DNA from: an uncultured Ignavibacteria bacterium
GTDB taxonomy: Bacteria > Bacteroidota > Ignavibacteria > Tepidaquicellales > Tepidaquicellaceae
Assembly (NCBI GenBank): GCA_937924675.1
Contig: CALEVL010000320.1
Location: 1 to 25,114, forward strand
Length of the DNA: 25,114 nucleotides
Direction: 5' to 3'
Position numbers and translations under genes: made by a program. The notes beneath the pieces are model-generated. The model saw nothing but the letters and a program-made list of their open reading frames with translations. It made no database searches and was not told where the DNA came from. Shown here in pieces: positions 16,299-24,776 of this stretch; within the stretch, counting starts at the first letter, position 1; each line of letters opens with the position of its first letter.

Positions 16299-17756
16299 TT
16301 GAAAATATCTGAAAACAAATTTTTAAGAATACTAGACAGCTTCCGTGATGATGAACTGGGAGAATTCAGAAAATTTGTTTCATCTCCATATATTGCTTCC
16401 GGCAGAAATTATCTCCCTGTATTGAATGAAATTTTGAGACAGAGAGCTTCGAATAGAAATGAAATCTCCCTTGAGGACCTTCATAAGAAACTATATCCGG
16501 GAAAAAGGTTTAGCGCTCAAACTTTGAAGAACAGATTGTCCGAATTATTCCGAATTGCGGAAGAATATCTTATACATAAGAGTATTGAAAATCACGTAAT
16601 TGAAAGAGAAAAGATCCTGTTAAACGCCCTGATCGAACGAAATCTTCATAGATTCTTTGACAGTTCATATAGAAAAGCACTGACAAAACTGGATCAGGTT
16701 CCGGATGATGATAAAAAGTATAACAACTATATTGAGCTCCAGAGAGTCTACATTCAACATCTGACACTTACAAACAAATTTGAAACGTATTTTTCCGAGT
16801 ACTTTGAAAATTCCATTTATCAGACTTGTCTTTCTTTCATAAACCTGTTTGAGTTTGGAATGGAGTTCAGACAGCAGGATTATCTCAACAGAAAATATGA
16901 TTTCAATATCGTTTCTGAGATATTGAAGAAAATAAACTTCGAAGAGTTTGCTAAGAACTCATCTTATAAGAATTCTCCTGTGTTCAGATTAACTTTAATG
17001 TATCAACATTTGTACAAATGCTATGAGAATCTTGAGAACGAAAATGATTACTTCGAGGCACGCAAAATCTTTAAAGAACTTAAGCCTACACTTTCAAATG
17101 AGATCAAACTTAGGATCTTTATGATGTGCATTTATTATTGCACTCATAAGCAAAACCAAGGATTAAGGAAATATAAGGTCGAATTGCTGAATCTTTACAA
17201 GGAAAAACTGGAGGCGGGTTTTACTGAAGACTTTTCCTATCCTACATATCCGTTGAATAATTTCAGAGACTATGTACTGATTGGTATTGATCTTAATGAA
17301 CTCGAATGGGTAAAATATTTTCTTGATGAGTATTCAAAGTATCTTCCCGATGCTACAAGAGATGATGAAGTGAAAATTTCAAAATCCAAGATCGATATGC
17401 AAACTTCAAATTATAAAGAATCACTTGAGCATCTGAAAGATATCAAACCTTCTAACTTCATTCACTACGCAGATATTTCCATTCTAAAGCTTTGCAACTA
17501 CTATGAACTTGGCCTGTACGAAGAATCCTATTCCGAAATTGATAAATTCAAACACTATCTCAGGAATCATAAAGAAATGCCCAAAGTGCACAGGATTTAT
17601 GCTTCAAATTTTCTGAAGATCTATTCTATGCTCCTTAGGGCTAAGACTGATCCGAAATTCGGAGATGTAGAGCTGATCAGAAATCAGATCAAATCAACAA
17701 GCCTTATCAATAAAGCCGGATGGATCATGAGGAAATTATCCGAGTTAAAAGATTAA
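16299..17756 (+). CDS. Conserved hypothetical alpha-helical (TPR-like) protein, 485 residues
   Basis: I do not recognise a named family with known function. The protein is soluble and helical, with no signal peptide or membrane segment. The N-terminus (LRILDSFRDDELGEFRKFVSSPYIA) and the following YPGKRFSAQTLKNRLSELFRIAEEYL resemble conserved Bacteroidota hypothetical proteins that begin with a short helical, possibly nucleic-acid- or protein-binding, region. The remainder (about 110-485) has regularly spaced Tyr/Leu/Glu helices of tetratricopeptide style. The start is the TTG at 16299. The frame is closed by TGA at 16275 and no in-frame ATG lies between; the nearby ATG at 16279 is out of frame and meets TAA at once. 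A C-terminal relative exists as a pseudogene at 1215-1737. In both places the neighbour reads away from it and carries a dockerin module, hinting at a linked role, possibly regulatory. That link is inference. Confidence 0.8.
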   Translation: MKISENKFLRILDSFRDDELGEFRKFVSSPYIASGRNYLPVLNEILRQRASNRNEISLEDLHKKLYPGKRFSAQTLKNRLSELFRIAEEYLIHKSIENHVIEREKILLNALIERNLHRFFDSSYRKALTKLDQVPDDDKKYNNYIELQRVYIQHLTLTNKFETYFSEYFENSIYQTCLSFINLFEFGMEFRQQDYLNRKYDFNIVSEILKKINFEEFAKNSSYKNSPVFRLTLMYQHLYKCYENLENENDYFEARKIFKELKPTLSNEIKLRIFMMCIYYCTHKQNQGLRKYKVELLNLYKEKLEAGFTEDFSYPTYPLNNFRDYVLIGIDLNELEWVKYFLDEYSKYLPDATRDDEVKISKSKIDMQTSNYKESLEHLKDIKPSNFIHYADISILKLCNYYELGLYEESYSEIDKFKHYLRNHKEMPKVHRIYASNFLKIYSMLLRAKTDPKFGDVELIRNQIKSTSLINKAGWIMRKLSELKD

Positions 17757-17798
17757 AGTTGCAGCAGTTTAAAGTTGAAACTTACTCTTAACCAACAA

Positions 17799-17830
17799 AA
17801 AACCCGCAGTTTGAATGCGGGTTCTTTTTA
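17799..17830. terminator. Bidirectional terminator between the helical protein and the sialidase-like gene
   Basis: AACCCGCA (17801-17808) pairs with TGCGGGTT (17816-17823) around a 7-nt loop. CTTTTTATT follows on the plus strand and TTTTTTG on the minus strand. It suits both convergent genes. Confidence 0.9.
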
Positions 17831-17882
17831 TTACTTAAGTGAAAACGCAGGCTTTCACTGAAATGTTTATTATCTCATCAAA

Positions 17883-20800
17883 CTATTTGAGAAGCATCAT
17901 TCTCTTTGTTTCAACAAAATTGCCTGACTTAATACGGTAAACATACATTCCGCTCGGAAGTCCGGCAGCATTGAATTCTACCTGATAAGATCCGGCTTCT
18001 TGTTTTTGATTTACGAGTGTCATCACTTCCTTTCCAAGAACATCATAGATCTTTAGCGTAACAATATCTGATACGGGAATGCCGTAGCTGATCTTTGTCG
18101 AAGGATTGAACGGATTCGGATAATTTTGTGACAATGTGAATGCACTTGGAATACTTGTTACATTCTCAGGTTCATTTCCTGTCGGAATCTCATCAACAAA
18201 TTTGAGCAATCCTGAGATTATCCTCTTTACTGCAAATGGATTTGGATTGGTTGCTACGGGGCGAATTGATTCAACATCAAGAGCCATGACGGCCACATTG
18301 TAATTTGGTGAAACTCTGCCTACAGCATTCATCGAATCTGCAAATAATCTGTATCTGTACAAATCGAATGTCTGCGATGTCGGAACCGAACCTGACTTCT
18401 TGATTACATCCGATGACGGTCCATACGTACTGTCAAGTAATCCTGTGTTAATAGTCATACCAATAATTCCTCTTCCGCCAACGCCCGGCCTGTCAGCAAC
18501 AAACTGAAATCCGCACATGCTTCTTGCAAATGCTGAATCATACAGTGTTGATGCAGGTCTGTCAATCTGATATCCGATGTCTTCGGAAATAATCACAAGC
18601 TTCGCCTTATTTGTTGAAGTTCCTGAAGCAAGATATGTCTTGAGTGAATCTCTTATCTTTGCTGACATTACTGATGAGCCCTCTCCAACAAGCATGACTT
18701 TCTTGTAGCCCTTAAATGAAACCGCGTCAGTTGCTGTAGCGCCTTTTCTGTTATACAGATCGTAAGTCACTGCAAGTCTGTTCAGATTTGTAACAACAGA
18801 ATCTCTTGAAATTCTGCAATTCGCATTCGTTGAATCATAAAGCACGAGAACTTCTCCCTTGCCCTGACGTTTGAAAGTGATTGCATTATCCTGCGTAGCT
18901 TTGACTGAATCAAATCCGTTATAAGCCCACACTGACCACTGCCCTGTGATTGAATCACCTGAATTAACGCCAATGGCTGCGAGTGCTGCATCCATTTCAT
19001 AGTTCGGAATCGTGAATGAAGAATCAACTCCGTTGAGAGCTGATGTCTTTATGATCTTGACCGTTGAAATTGTCGGTGATCCGAATTTCATCTTATAGGT
19101 TACACCCGGTCCTGATGATGCCCAGTTGAATCTGATATTTGAAAAATCAAAAGATGATGTTGTTATTCTCGTACCGGCTGAAGGCAGATAAAGTCCAAAC
19201 GATCTGAGCGGAGGAATTCCCCTTTTAAGAGTGACCGCTCTCGGTCCGTTAGTTGCCTTGATTGAATCCTGCTGAACATTATTTCTGAAAGCCCAAACAT
19301 CCCATTGACCTACGAGTGAATCTCCAACCGCAACTCCGAGACCGGCAAGAATATTATCCAGATCATTTGCTGTGAATGTTATATAATTGATTGATGAGAA
19401 TAATGTGATCTTTCTGGGTGTAGTTGTAGGATTCCCGAATACCCATTTATACGTTGCTGAAGAGGAAGCAGTATCCCAGTTAACTGTATAAGGTATATTC
19501 GAATTTGGATAACCTGTAATAGTTGTTCCCGCCGCCGGTGAAGCAAGGTTGAATGCGTTGAGCGGATTGAGATTTATATTTACCTTTGCAGTATATGCCT
19601 GATAAATACTTTCTCTGTCATCACACCAGTATGGCCACAGAACGGAATTTCCTGAGGTTATTCCGATATAATCTCCCTGATATCCGCCGGCAAGTCCTGA
19701 AACCGGTTTCGGCTTGAATTTCCTGTCGGAGATGAGCATGTCAACCCATGTTTCTCCGCCGTCAAGCGATCTTGACAGATAAACCTCCGAGGAATCGTTA
19801 GTAGGCGTATTCCTTGTATCATAGTATAACACATTTACACCGCCCTGATCATCAACATTCACTGTTCCGAAATATTGTCTCTTTCCATTGCCCGGAGTAT
19901 CCTGATTGACTCTTCTTTTTACCCATGTATTGCCGCCGTCTGATGATCTGTGCAATACTATGTCAGCAAGGTCAGTTGCCGGTGCAAGAAATTTTTCTGA
20001 TGTTGTTACATAAATCCACCCTCTTCTCTGACCTGAGGAAATGTCAACGTCAATTCTCGGAAATCCGTTTACTCTAATACCCATAAATGCGCTTGTAAAG
20101 TCTCTTATTCCGTTCATGTCGCTTGCATTGCATCTTGAAACGGTCCATGTAACGCCACCATCAGTTGATTTTGCGAATCCGAGTGAATCTTCGTAAACCG
20201 TGCCTATACCGGGCTGGTTAGCCCATACAACATAGACTTCACCGTTCGGTCCAACCTTGACATCTGCGCCCTGGTGTATATTCTGTCCAAGCGGCGGCGG
20301 ACTTACTGGTGCCGCTGTTGTCCAACTTACTCCACCGTTTGAAGTATAAGAAAGGAGTATCCTGTTAAAGAAACTTCCCCCAAACTCCGTATAAGCCATG
20401 TATGTTCTTCCAAAGTATGGACTTGCAGGAATTCCGTCGGATCCTGCAAGATTCTTATCTGAATTTGTAGTTGACCCCGGAATAACAAATTCCGTTGACC
20501 ATGTGATACCGTTATTTGTTGAATAACTTGCTCCCATTCTACCCTGAAGATTTATATAGGTCATGTGAAATCTTCCGTCCTTATCAATTGCAGGACCCGG
20601 ATCGCCGTAATTGAATATTCCGTTATTCAATGTGTCGCTTCCAAACCATGTAGTTCCTCCGTCAGTTGTTGCATAGGATCCGACGCTGAAAGTTGTGCCG
20701 CCGTAATATGTGTTTGCTGATGCAAACATAATCAGCGGATTTTGAGGATGCCTTGTTATTGGCACTTCTGTTTGTGATCCAAAACTCGGATGGACCGGAA

Positions 20801-21026
20801 AATTCGGATATATTGTGTAAACTTCATTGGCGGTCGTAATAATTCTTGTCTGCGTGCTAGGTGTGTAACTGTTGTCTTTCGGCAGCGGAACATATTCACC
20901 TGCAGGATACAGCCTTGTCATTCTTGGATCCGGATTCCATCTGTGTGATTCATTAGTTGATTTTTGTCCGGTAAAGATTATGAATCCCATCATTAAAACA
21001 GGAATCAATAGAAAAAATCTTTTCAT
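17883..21026 (-). CDS. Sialidase-like propeller protein with T9SS sorting domain
   Basis: A 1047-residue secreted protein. A signal peptide covers residues 1-20 (MKRFFLLIPVLMMGFIIFTG). Residues 60-490 form a BNR/Asp-box propeller of the exo-sialidase superfamily fold (TTDGGTTWFG, STNNGITWS, TSNGGVSWT, STDGGVTW, SSDGGNTWV, SLDGGETWV). I cannot point to a complete Arg triad, so catalysis is not claimed. Two related beta-sandwich domains of about 110 residues follow (SPAAGTTITG...VNWDTAS and LPSAGTRITT...FNWASSG), each with YK-(W/M)-x-FG-x-P and GDS(L/I)xGQW(D/S)VWA. Residues 735-955 look alpha/beta (VLVLYDST, KKVMLVGEGS, KLVIISEDIG). Residues 958-1047 are a canonical type A T9SS sorting domain: LSQNYPNPFNPSTKISYGIP, LKIYDVLGKEV, GMYVYRI and a basic-hydrophobic end. 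It is therefore expected to cross the outer membrane by the PorU-type route and be attached or released. Confidence 0.9.
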   Translation of the reverse strand: MKRFFLLIPVLMMGFIIFTGQKSTNESHRWNPDPRMTRLYPAGEYVPLPKDNSYTPSTQTRIITTANEVYTIYPNFPVHPSFGSQTEVPITRHPQNPLIMFASANTYYGGTTFSVGSYATTDGGTTWFGSDTLNNGIFNYGDPGPAIDKDGRFHMTYINLQGRMGASYSTNNGITWSTEFVIPGSTTNSDKNLAGSDGIPASPYFGRTYMAYTEFGGSFFNRILLSYTSNGGVSWTTAAPVSPPPLGQNIHQGADVKVGPNGEVYVVWANQPGIGTVYEDSLGFAKSTDGGVTWTVSRCNASDMNGIRDFTSAFMGIRVNGFPRIDVDISSGQRRGWIYVTTSEKFLAPATDLADIVLHRSSDGGNTWVKRRVNQDTPGNGKRQYFGTVNVDDQGGVNVLYYDTRNTPTNDSSEVYLSRSLDGGETWVDMLISDRKFKPKPVSGLAGGYQGDYIGITSGNSVLWPYWCDDRESIYQAYTAKVNINLNPLNAFNLASPAAGTTITGYPNSNIPYTVNWDTASSSATYKWVFGNPTTTPRKITLFSSINYITFTANDLDNILAGLGVAVGDSLVGQWDVWAFRNNVQQDSIKATNGPRAVTLKRGIPPLRSFGLYLPSAGTRITTSSFDFSNIRFNWASSGPGVTYKMKFGSPTISTVKIIKTSALNGVDSSFTIPNYEMDAALAAIGVNSGDSITGQWSVWAYNGFDSVKATQDNAITFKRQGKGEVLVLYDSTNANCRISRDSVVTNLNRLAVTYDLYNRKGATATDAVSFKGYKKVMLVGEGSSVMSAKIRDSLKTYLASGTSTNKAKLVIISEDIGYQIDRPASTLYDSAFARSMCGFQFVADRPGVGGRGIIGMTINTGLLDSTYGPSSDVIKKSGSVPTSQTFDLYRYRLFADSMNAVGRVSPNYNVAVMALDVESIRPVATNPNPFAVKRIISGLLKFVDEIPTGNEPENVTSIPSAFTLSQNYPNPFNPSTKISYGIPVSDIVTLKIYDVLGKEVMTLVNQKQEAGSYQVEFNAAGLPSGMYVYRIKSGNFVETKRMMLLK

Positions 21027-21143
21027 TGCTGGGTTAGATTTAGATTTGTTTTTGGAAAATCTCTGTGTTGGAACATAAGCTGTTGAAGACTGAAAAAATT
21101 ACACTTATAATCATAAGAAAATAACTGAATCCGGTTTCTTTAG

Positions 21144-21170
21144 CAAAGAACACATCACAAATAAATACCC
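21144..21170 (-). promoter_or_regulatory. GGGTA-N16-TCTTTG promoter candidate, sialidase-like gene
   Basis: On the minus strand TTTGGGTA (GGGTA at 21166-21170) and TCTTTG (21144-21149) are 16 nt apart, with a 118-nt leader to the ATG at 21026. The leader is longer than in the other genes. Confidence 0.5.
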
Positions 21171-21330
21171 AAATAAATTCCGCCTGTATTTTTGATATCC
21201 CCTCTTTGAGAATTATTACTGCCAATAATAGTCAGAATCAATACCCACTTCTGCTAGATTCGTCATGTGCTTTTTTCATGGTACTCAATAAATCATTTGC
21301 TCAAATGTTCAGTTGGTGGAGGGTTTAGCC

Positions 21331-21357
21331 GGGTAAAATTTATTAATGGCTTTTATT
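21331..21357 (+). promoter_or_regulatory. GGGTA-type promoter candidate of the DUF4136/OMP unit
   Basis: GGGTA (21331-21335) is followed 16 nt later by TTTATT (21352-21357), about 67 nt before the ATG at 21424. The downstream half departs from TCTTTG, so this is a weaker member. Confidence 0.3.
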
Positions 21358-21423
21358 TCGAGAACGTTATTTCTAATTTTATTTCAGCAACAAAATTCAA
21401 GCACGCAAAATTAAATAAGAACA

Positions 21424-22014
21424 ATGACAAACTTCAAAAATTTTTTCCGCAAATTTCTTTACTCATTACCTGTCTTGATGCTGGTAATGATTTCTTCCTG
21501 CTATCAGGATTACGGATTAGAAACAGACAACTACGATGTTGTTGTTACGCTTTATGACAACACATATAATTTTCAGAACGTAACAAAGTATTTCATGGCT
21601 GACTCACTTATAACCGGGAACAGCATAGATGCTAGTTACAAGAATGCAATCTTTACAAATGTAAACGAAAATCTGGTTGCATTAGGATGGACAAAAGTCA
21701 ATACAACCGCAGAAGCTGACGTTATTATGAGTGCCGGTGTAACAACAACCACTACATACGTTGACAACGGCGGCGGTTGCTGGTGGGATTATTACGGATA
21801 CTATTGGTGCTACCCTGATTACGGATACGATTACACATACACCACAGGAACATTATTCCTGCTCATGAATGACAGAGCCAGTGCGGTTCAGGGAAGCAAC
21901 AATCAACCGGAGTGGGTAGCAGCAATAAACGGTTTGGCCGATCAGGGGAATGTTGTTTCAAGAATCAACACAACTGTTGATCAAGCATTTTCTCAGTCGC
22001 CTTATCTGAAGTAA
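21424..22014 (+). CDS. DUF4136-type outer-membrane lipoprotein
   Basis: A 196-residue protein. The N-terminus MTNFKNFFRKFLYSLPVLML leads into VMISSC, a lipoprotein signal with the lipobox cysteine at residue 26. The mature part (YDVVVTLYDNTYNFQNVTKYFM, then GWTKV...AEADVIMSAGVTTTTTY) has the layout of DUF4136 lipoproteins, common and uncharacterised in Bacteroidota. A Trp/Tyr/Gly-rich segment (residues about 116-140, with CWWDYYGYYWCYPDYG) sits in the middle and contains two cysteines flanking YYGYYW, perhaps a disulfide-closed loop. GTLFLLMND and EWVAAINGL precede a C-terminal helix region. It lies 37 bases ahead of the beta-barrel gene on the same strand, so the two are probably co-transcribed. 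Cellular role unknown. Confidence 0.87.
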   Translation: MTNFKNFFRKFLYSLPVLMLVMISSCYQDYGLETDNYDVVVTLYDNTYNFQNVTKYFMADSLITGNSIDASYKNAIFTNVNENLVALGWTKVNTTAEADVIMSAGVTTTTTYVDNGGGCWWDYYGYYWCYPDYGYDYTYTTGTLFLLMNDRASAVQGSNNQPEWVAAINGLADQGNVVSRINTTVDQAFSQSPYLK

Positions 22015-22051
22015 CCAATACTCAATAATCAAGCAAACATAATAAATAAAA

Positions 22052-22684
22052 ATGAAGAGTGTAATTTTTGCAGCAATATTAATCATGGCAACTATGGCCA
22101 ACACCGGCTTTTCGCAAACAAGAAACGGCACTTCAACAGGTGTTGTTGAGTGGAGCATGGCGTTTAATTCCGGAAGAGCATCTGATTTCATCGATGATCC
22201 GAGTTTCGCAGGAGCTTCATTGACCTTTAAGAAATTTATAAAAGATAATGTAGCTTTGGGAATTTCCTTTAACTGGAATATTCTCAGCGTCGAAGATGCG
22301 AACGGTTTCACCGAATTGCCAAACGGAGCTGTTTCCGGTGCGCAGGCAAGATATCTTAACTATGTTCCGATTCTTGCAAACATAAGTTACTATTTCAATG
22401 AGAGCAAGAGAAGCAAGTTCATCCCATATGTACAGGCAAATGTCGGCGCATATTATGTCGGACAGCAGGTACAGCTAGGAATCAACAAGATAGATAACGA
22501 TACCTGGCACTTCGGATTTGCACCCGAAGCAGGATTCTGGTATGTGCTTGGAAATGATGTGATGATGTCAGTGAACGGAAAGTACAACTTTGCGTTAAGC
22601 TCAGGCGAGAACCTAAAAGGTGAAAGCGATAATGACTATTCCTATTTCAATGCGAATATCGGAATAGGTTATTATTTCAGATAA
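22052..22684 (+). CDS. Outer-membrane beta-barrel protein
   Basis: A 210-residue protein with signal peptide MKSVIFAAILIMATMANTGFSQ cleaved after about residue 21. The mature 189 residues alternate polar and hydrophobic residues in eight or so strands (VEWSMAFNS, ASLTFKKFI, VALGISFNWNI, VPILANISYYF, FIPYVQANVGAYYVG, WHFGFAPEAGFWYVL, VMMSVNGKYNFAL, YFNANIGIGYYF) and end in an aromatic-rich strand (GIGYYFR), typical of an OMP insertion signal. This fits a small eight-stranded barrel of the OmpW/opacity class; no specific function can be read. The leader is A-rich (AATAAATAAAAATG). It follows the lipoprotein gene by 37 bases without a terminator between. Confidence 0.88.
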   Translation: MKSVIFAAILIMATMANTGFSQTRNGTSTGVVEWSMAFNSGRASDFIDDPSFAGASLTFKKFIKDNVALGISFNWNILSVEDANGFTELPNGAVSGAQARYLNYVPILANISYYFNESKRSKFIPYVQANVGAYYVGQQVQLGINKIDNDTWHFGFAPEAGFWYVLGNDVMMSVNGKYNFALSSGENLKGESDNDYSYFNANIGIGYYFR

Positions 22685-22770
22685 AGAAGAATATTAATGA
22701 GTTCACTTGTACCAAAAGGCTCGGAATTTTTCTGTAACACGATGTAGTTCACTAACAAGATCAATAACAA

Positions 22771-22801
22771 GAAAGCCGGCAACTTGATATGCCGGCTTTT
22801 T
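22771..22801. terminator. Bidirectional intrinsic terminator
   Basis: AAAGCCGGC (22772-22780) pairs with GCCGGCTTT (22791-22799), a 9-bp stem with a 10-nt loop. Plus-strand TTTTT follows; the minus strand reads CTTTCTTG. It ends the DUF4136/OMP unit and probably also the OmpA-fusion gene. Confidence 0.9.
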
Positions 22802-22854
22802 CATTTGTAATAAATTGATGTTTCTTTTTCAGAACTCAGAATTGATTCCTGATC

Positions 22855-24099
22855 TTACTTCTTTGCAACACGCACATCAATTCTTCTGTTCTTTGCCCTG
22901 CCTTCTTCAGTACTGTTATCTGCAACAGGAAATTGCGAACCGTATCCTTCAGCTTTGAGTCTTGCAGATGGAATTCCCATTCCTACAATTGCATTCATTA
23001 CTGCATTGGCTCTTTCTGTTGACAATTGCTGGTTGCGCTTTGCATCTCCGGTATTATCTGTGTAACCGCCAATCTTCAGCTCAACATTCGGATATGCTTT
23101 CATTATTGCCGAAATGCTTCTTATCTGATCCATAGATTCCGGTTTCAGAGTTGCTTTGTCAGTTTCAAACAAAATTCTGTCAAACGAGAACCATGTTTCT
23201 TTATCAACCATCTTTGTTGAATCGATTATGAAGCCGATGAGTTTTCTTTCGATTCCAAGTTCAGGAATGTTGATTGTATCACCGCTGATGAGTTTGTAGA
23301 TTGCAAACTTGCCGAGCGCTATCCATTCTTTTGGCACGTTTTGCATCTTGGCAGTGTCTGTCTTTACAACTTTCTGAACCGTATCCTTCTTAACCGCTGT
23401 AACTGTCTTATCCTCATTGCATCCTTTTGCGAACAAGTATACCAATCCGAGTATGGCAGCAATTGCAAGTAGCGGAAGCAAGATCGTTCCGAGCCCACCC
23501 TTTGCCTCTTCCTCAACTTCTTTCGCCGCGTGTGTTACTTTTCCCTTAGCATCTCCAAACATGCTGCTTAGACCAAGTGTCCCCATCAAGCCCGCGGGAA
23601 TAAGTCCCTTGAGCGAACCTGTAAGCCCGGAGAGCATTGAAGACAGTCCTGAAGCATTTGTAATTCCGTTGGACTTTGCCTCTTTTCCGATAAATGACAT
23701 TACAATTGTTGCCAGAAGCGGAAGAAATTTAGTCAATGACGAAAGACCGATCCCTGACTCCTTTGAAATGTACTGATTAACATCTTCTGTTTTTGAACCG
23801 AACAGGTAGTTGACGGCTTTTGATCCGGAAGAAATCAGATCATCTGTCTGACTTCCGCCGCCAAGCATGCTTCCGAGATCCGAAAGATTGCTGCCGTCGA
23901 GCCCTTTTACCATATCAAATATTTCGCTTGCACCTTGGGAGTTAGAACCTTTGGATACGAGCCCTCCAAGAAGTGCCGGAAGACCTGCAGTGATTGCCTT
24001 TTGAGTATTTGACGAATCTACGCCGAGAAAACTTGCGACCTTTGTAAGATTGTCACTCGTCAGATATTCTGAAACTAATTTTACTAAATTTGCAGCCAT
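22855..24099 (-). CDS. DUF937-OmpA fusion, membrane-anchored peptidoglycan-binding protein
   Basis: A 414-residue protein. Residues 1-185 are a Gly/Ser/Leu-rich DUF937-type helical region (LVKLVSEYLTSDNLTKVASF, ALLGGLVSKGSN, SMLGGGSQTDDL). Residues 186-201 are charged (AAKEVEEEAK), and 204-224 form one transmembrane helix (GTILLPLLAIAAILGLVYLF). After a linker with KKDTVQKVVKTDTA, residues 303-414 are an OmpA-like domain: FSFDRILFETDKATLKP, GGYTDNTGD, LSTERANAV, GYGSQFPV and NRRIDVRV. D348 and R363 stand in the positions that contact diaminopimelate in OmpA-family proteins, with the usual 15-residue spacing. With no cleavable signal peptide, the simplest topology puts the DUF937 part in the cytoplasm and the OmpA part in the periplasm on the cell wall. 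Role inferred: envelope tethering. Confidence 0.9.
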   Translation of the reverse strand: MAANLVKLVSEYLTSDNLTKVASFLGVDSSNTQKAITAGLPALLGGLVSKGSNSQGASEIFDMVKGLDGSNLSDLGSMLGGGSQTDDLISSGSKAVNYLFGSKTEDVNQYISKESGIGLSSLTKFLPLLATIVMSFIGKEAKSNGITNASGLSSMLSGLTGSLKGLIPAGLMGTLGLSSMFGDAKGKVTHAAKEVEEEAKGGLGTILLPLLAIAAILGLVYLFAKGCNEDKTVTAVKKDTVQKVVKTDTAKMQNVPKEWIALGKFAIYKLISGDTINIPELGIERKLIGFIIDSTKMVDKETWFSFDRILFETDKATLKPESMDQIRSISAIMKAYPNVELKIGGYTDNTGDAKRNQQLSTERANAVMNAIVGMGIPSARLKAEGYGSQFPVADNSTEEGRAKNRRIDVRVAKK

Positions 24100-24161
24100 A
24101 ATATTAATTTTTTGATTTGCGGATAAACAAATTACCTAATTTGCAGTAAACCTTCTTTGCT

Positions 24162-24188
24162 AAAAAAATACCTCATAGGGAAATACCC
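24162..24188 (-). promoter_or_regulatory. GGGTA-type promoter candidate of the DUF937-OmpA gene
   Basis: On the minus strand GGGTA (24184-24188) is followed 16 nt later by a T-run reading TATTTTTT, an approximate TAnnTTTG, 63 nt before the ATG at 24099. Confidence 0.4.
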
Positions 24189-24321
24189 ACCATTCATCTC
24201 TCAACAAGACTTTTCGAAAACTCCATTAAGCCGCATTTATTTGCTGAAAATCCGCGCATTTTCGTTGAAATCATGCGATAGTTCGCTGCTTTTCCGCTAC
24301 ACTTCTTCAACATCCGGCGAC

Positions 24322-24478
24322 TTTTCGCTAATTATCCGTACTGTTTCGCTGACAATCCGCGCCGTTTCGCTGGTCGTCCGCGCCGTTTCGCTGGTCGTCC
24401 GCGACTTTTCGCTAATTATCCGTACTGTTTCGCTGACAATCCGCGCCGTTTCGCTGGTCGTCCGCGCCGTTTCGCTGG
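24322..24478. repeat. 21-bp tandem array with 84-bp higher-order period
   Basis: Seven complete 21-bp units and a 10-base partial one. Each has TTTCGCT near its 5' end and a CCG-containing tail. In order they are A, B, C, C', A, B, C and a partial C. A carries AATTATCCGTACT, B carries GACAATCCGCGCC, and C carries GGTCGTCCGCGCC. Bases 24322-24394 equal 24406-24478 exactly. Degenerate related units extend upstream to about 24239. The array is much richer in G+C than its surroundings. Since 21 is divisible by 3, a frame stays open through it, giving heptads like VSLVVRA, but I see no credible gene. Confidence 0.92.
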
Positions 24479-24687
24479 AATCTTAAAATTCAACTTCTCG
24501 CCTGCGAAGCACCGCAACACGTCAACGAACATCCGCAATAAATCTAACTTCAAGAACAGATAAGCTTCTGTATATTGAGAACGGTCTCAAGCCATCTCAC
24601 AACCTGAATTTGCAGCCTTGGGTAGAAGTATTGATACTTTGGAGCACATGAAACGGAGTTTGTGAACGAGCGGAACAAACCTAAAAT

Positions 24688-24728
24688 GTTATCCCTGCGA
24701 ATGCTGCAGACGGGGATCTACGGAATAG
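24688..24728 (+). repeat. Dispersed repeat, short form
   Basis: It begins GTTATCCCTGCGAATGC and ends GGGGATCTACGGAATAG. This looks like the core form, lacking the internal segment seen in the next two copies. Confidence 0.7.
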
Positions 24729-24776
24729 TGGATTCATTGCAAGGAGATTCATGCTATTACAATAAACCCACATTGT

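Larger units (their letters stand above)
21027..21423. other. Divergent intergenic region of 397 bases
   Basis: It holds the sialidase-like promoter candidate (21144-21170) and the candidate for the plus-strand lipoprotein unit (21331-21357). I see no small gene, RNA gene or stable hairpin in the rest. Confidence 0.55.

Noticed and set aside
24322..24478. CRISPR array
   Set aside because: The units are contiguous variants of one 21-bp sequence without unrelated spacers, and no cas gene is nearby.
24157..24486. 109-codon plus-strand open frame through the 21-bp array
   Set aside because: It starts with TTG inside the promoter of the minus-strand OmpA-fusion gene and half of it is made only by repeats divisible by three. 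No ribosome site or recognisable domain. Better described as a repeat.
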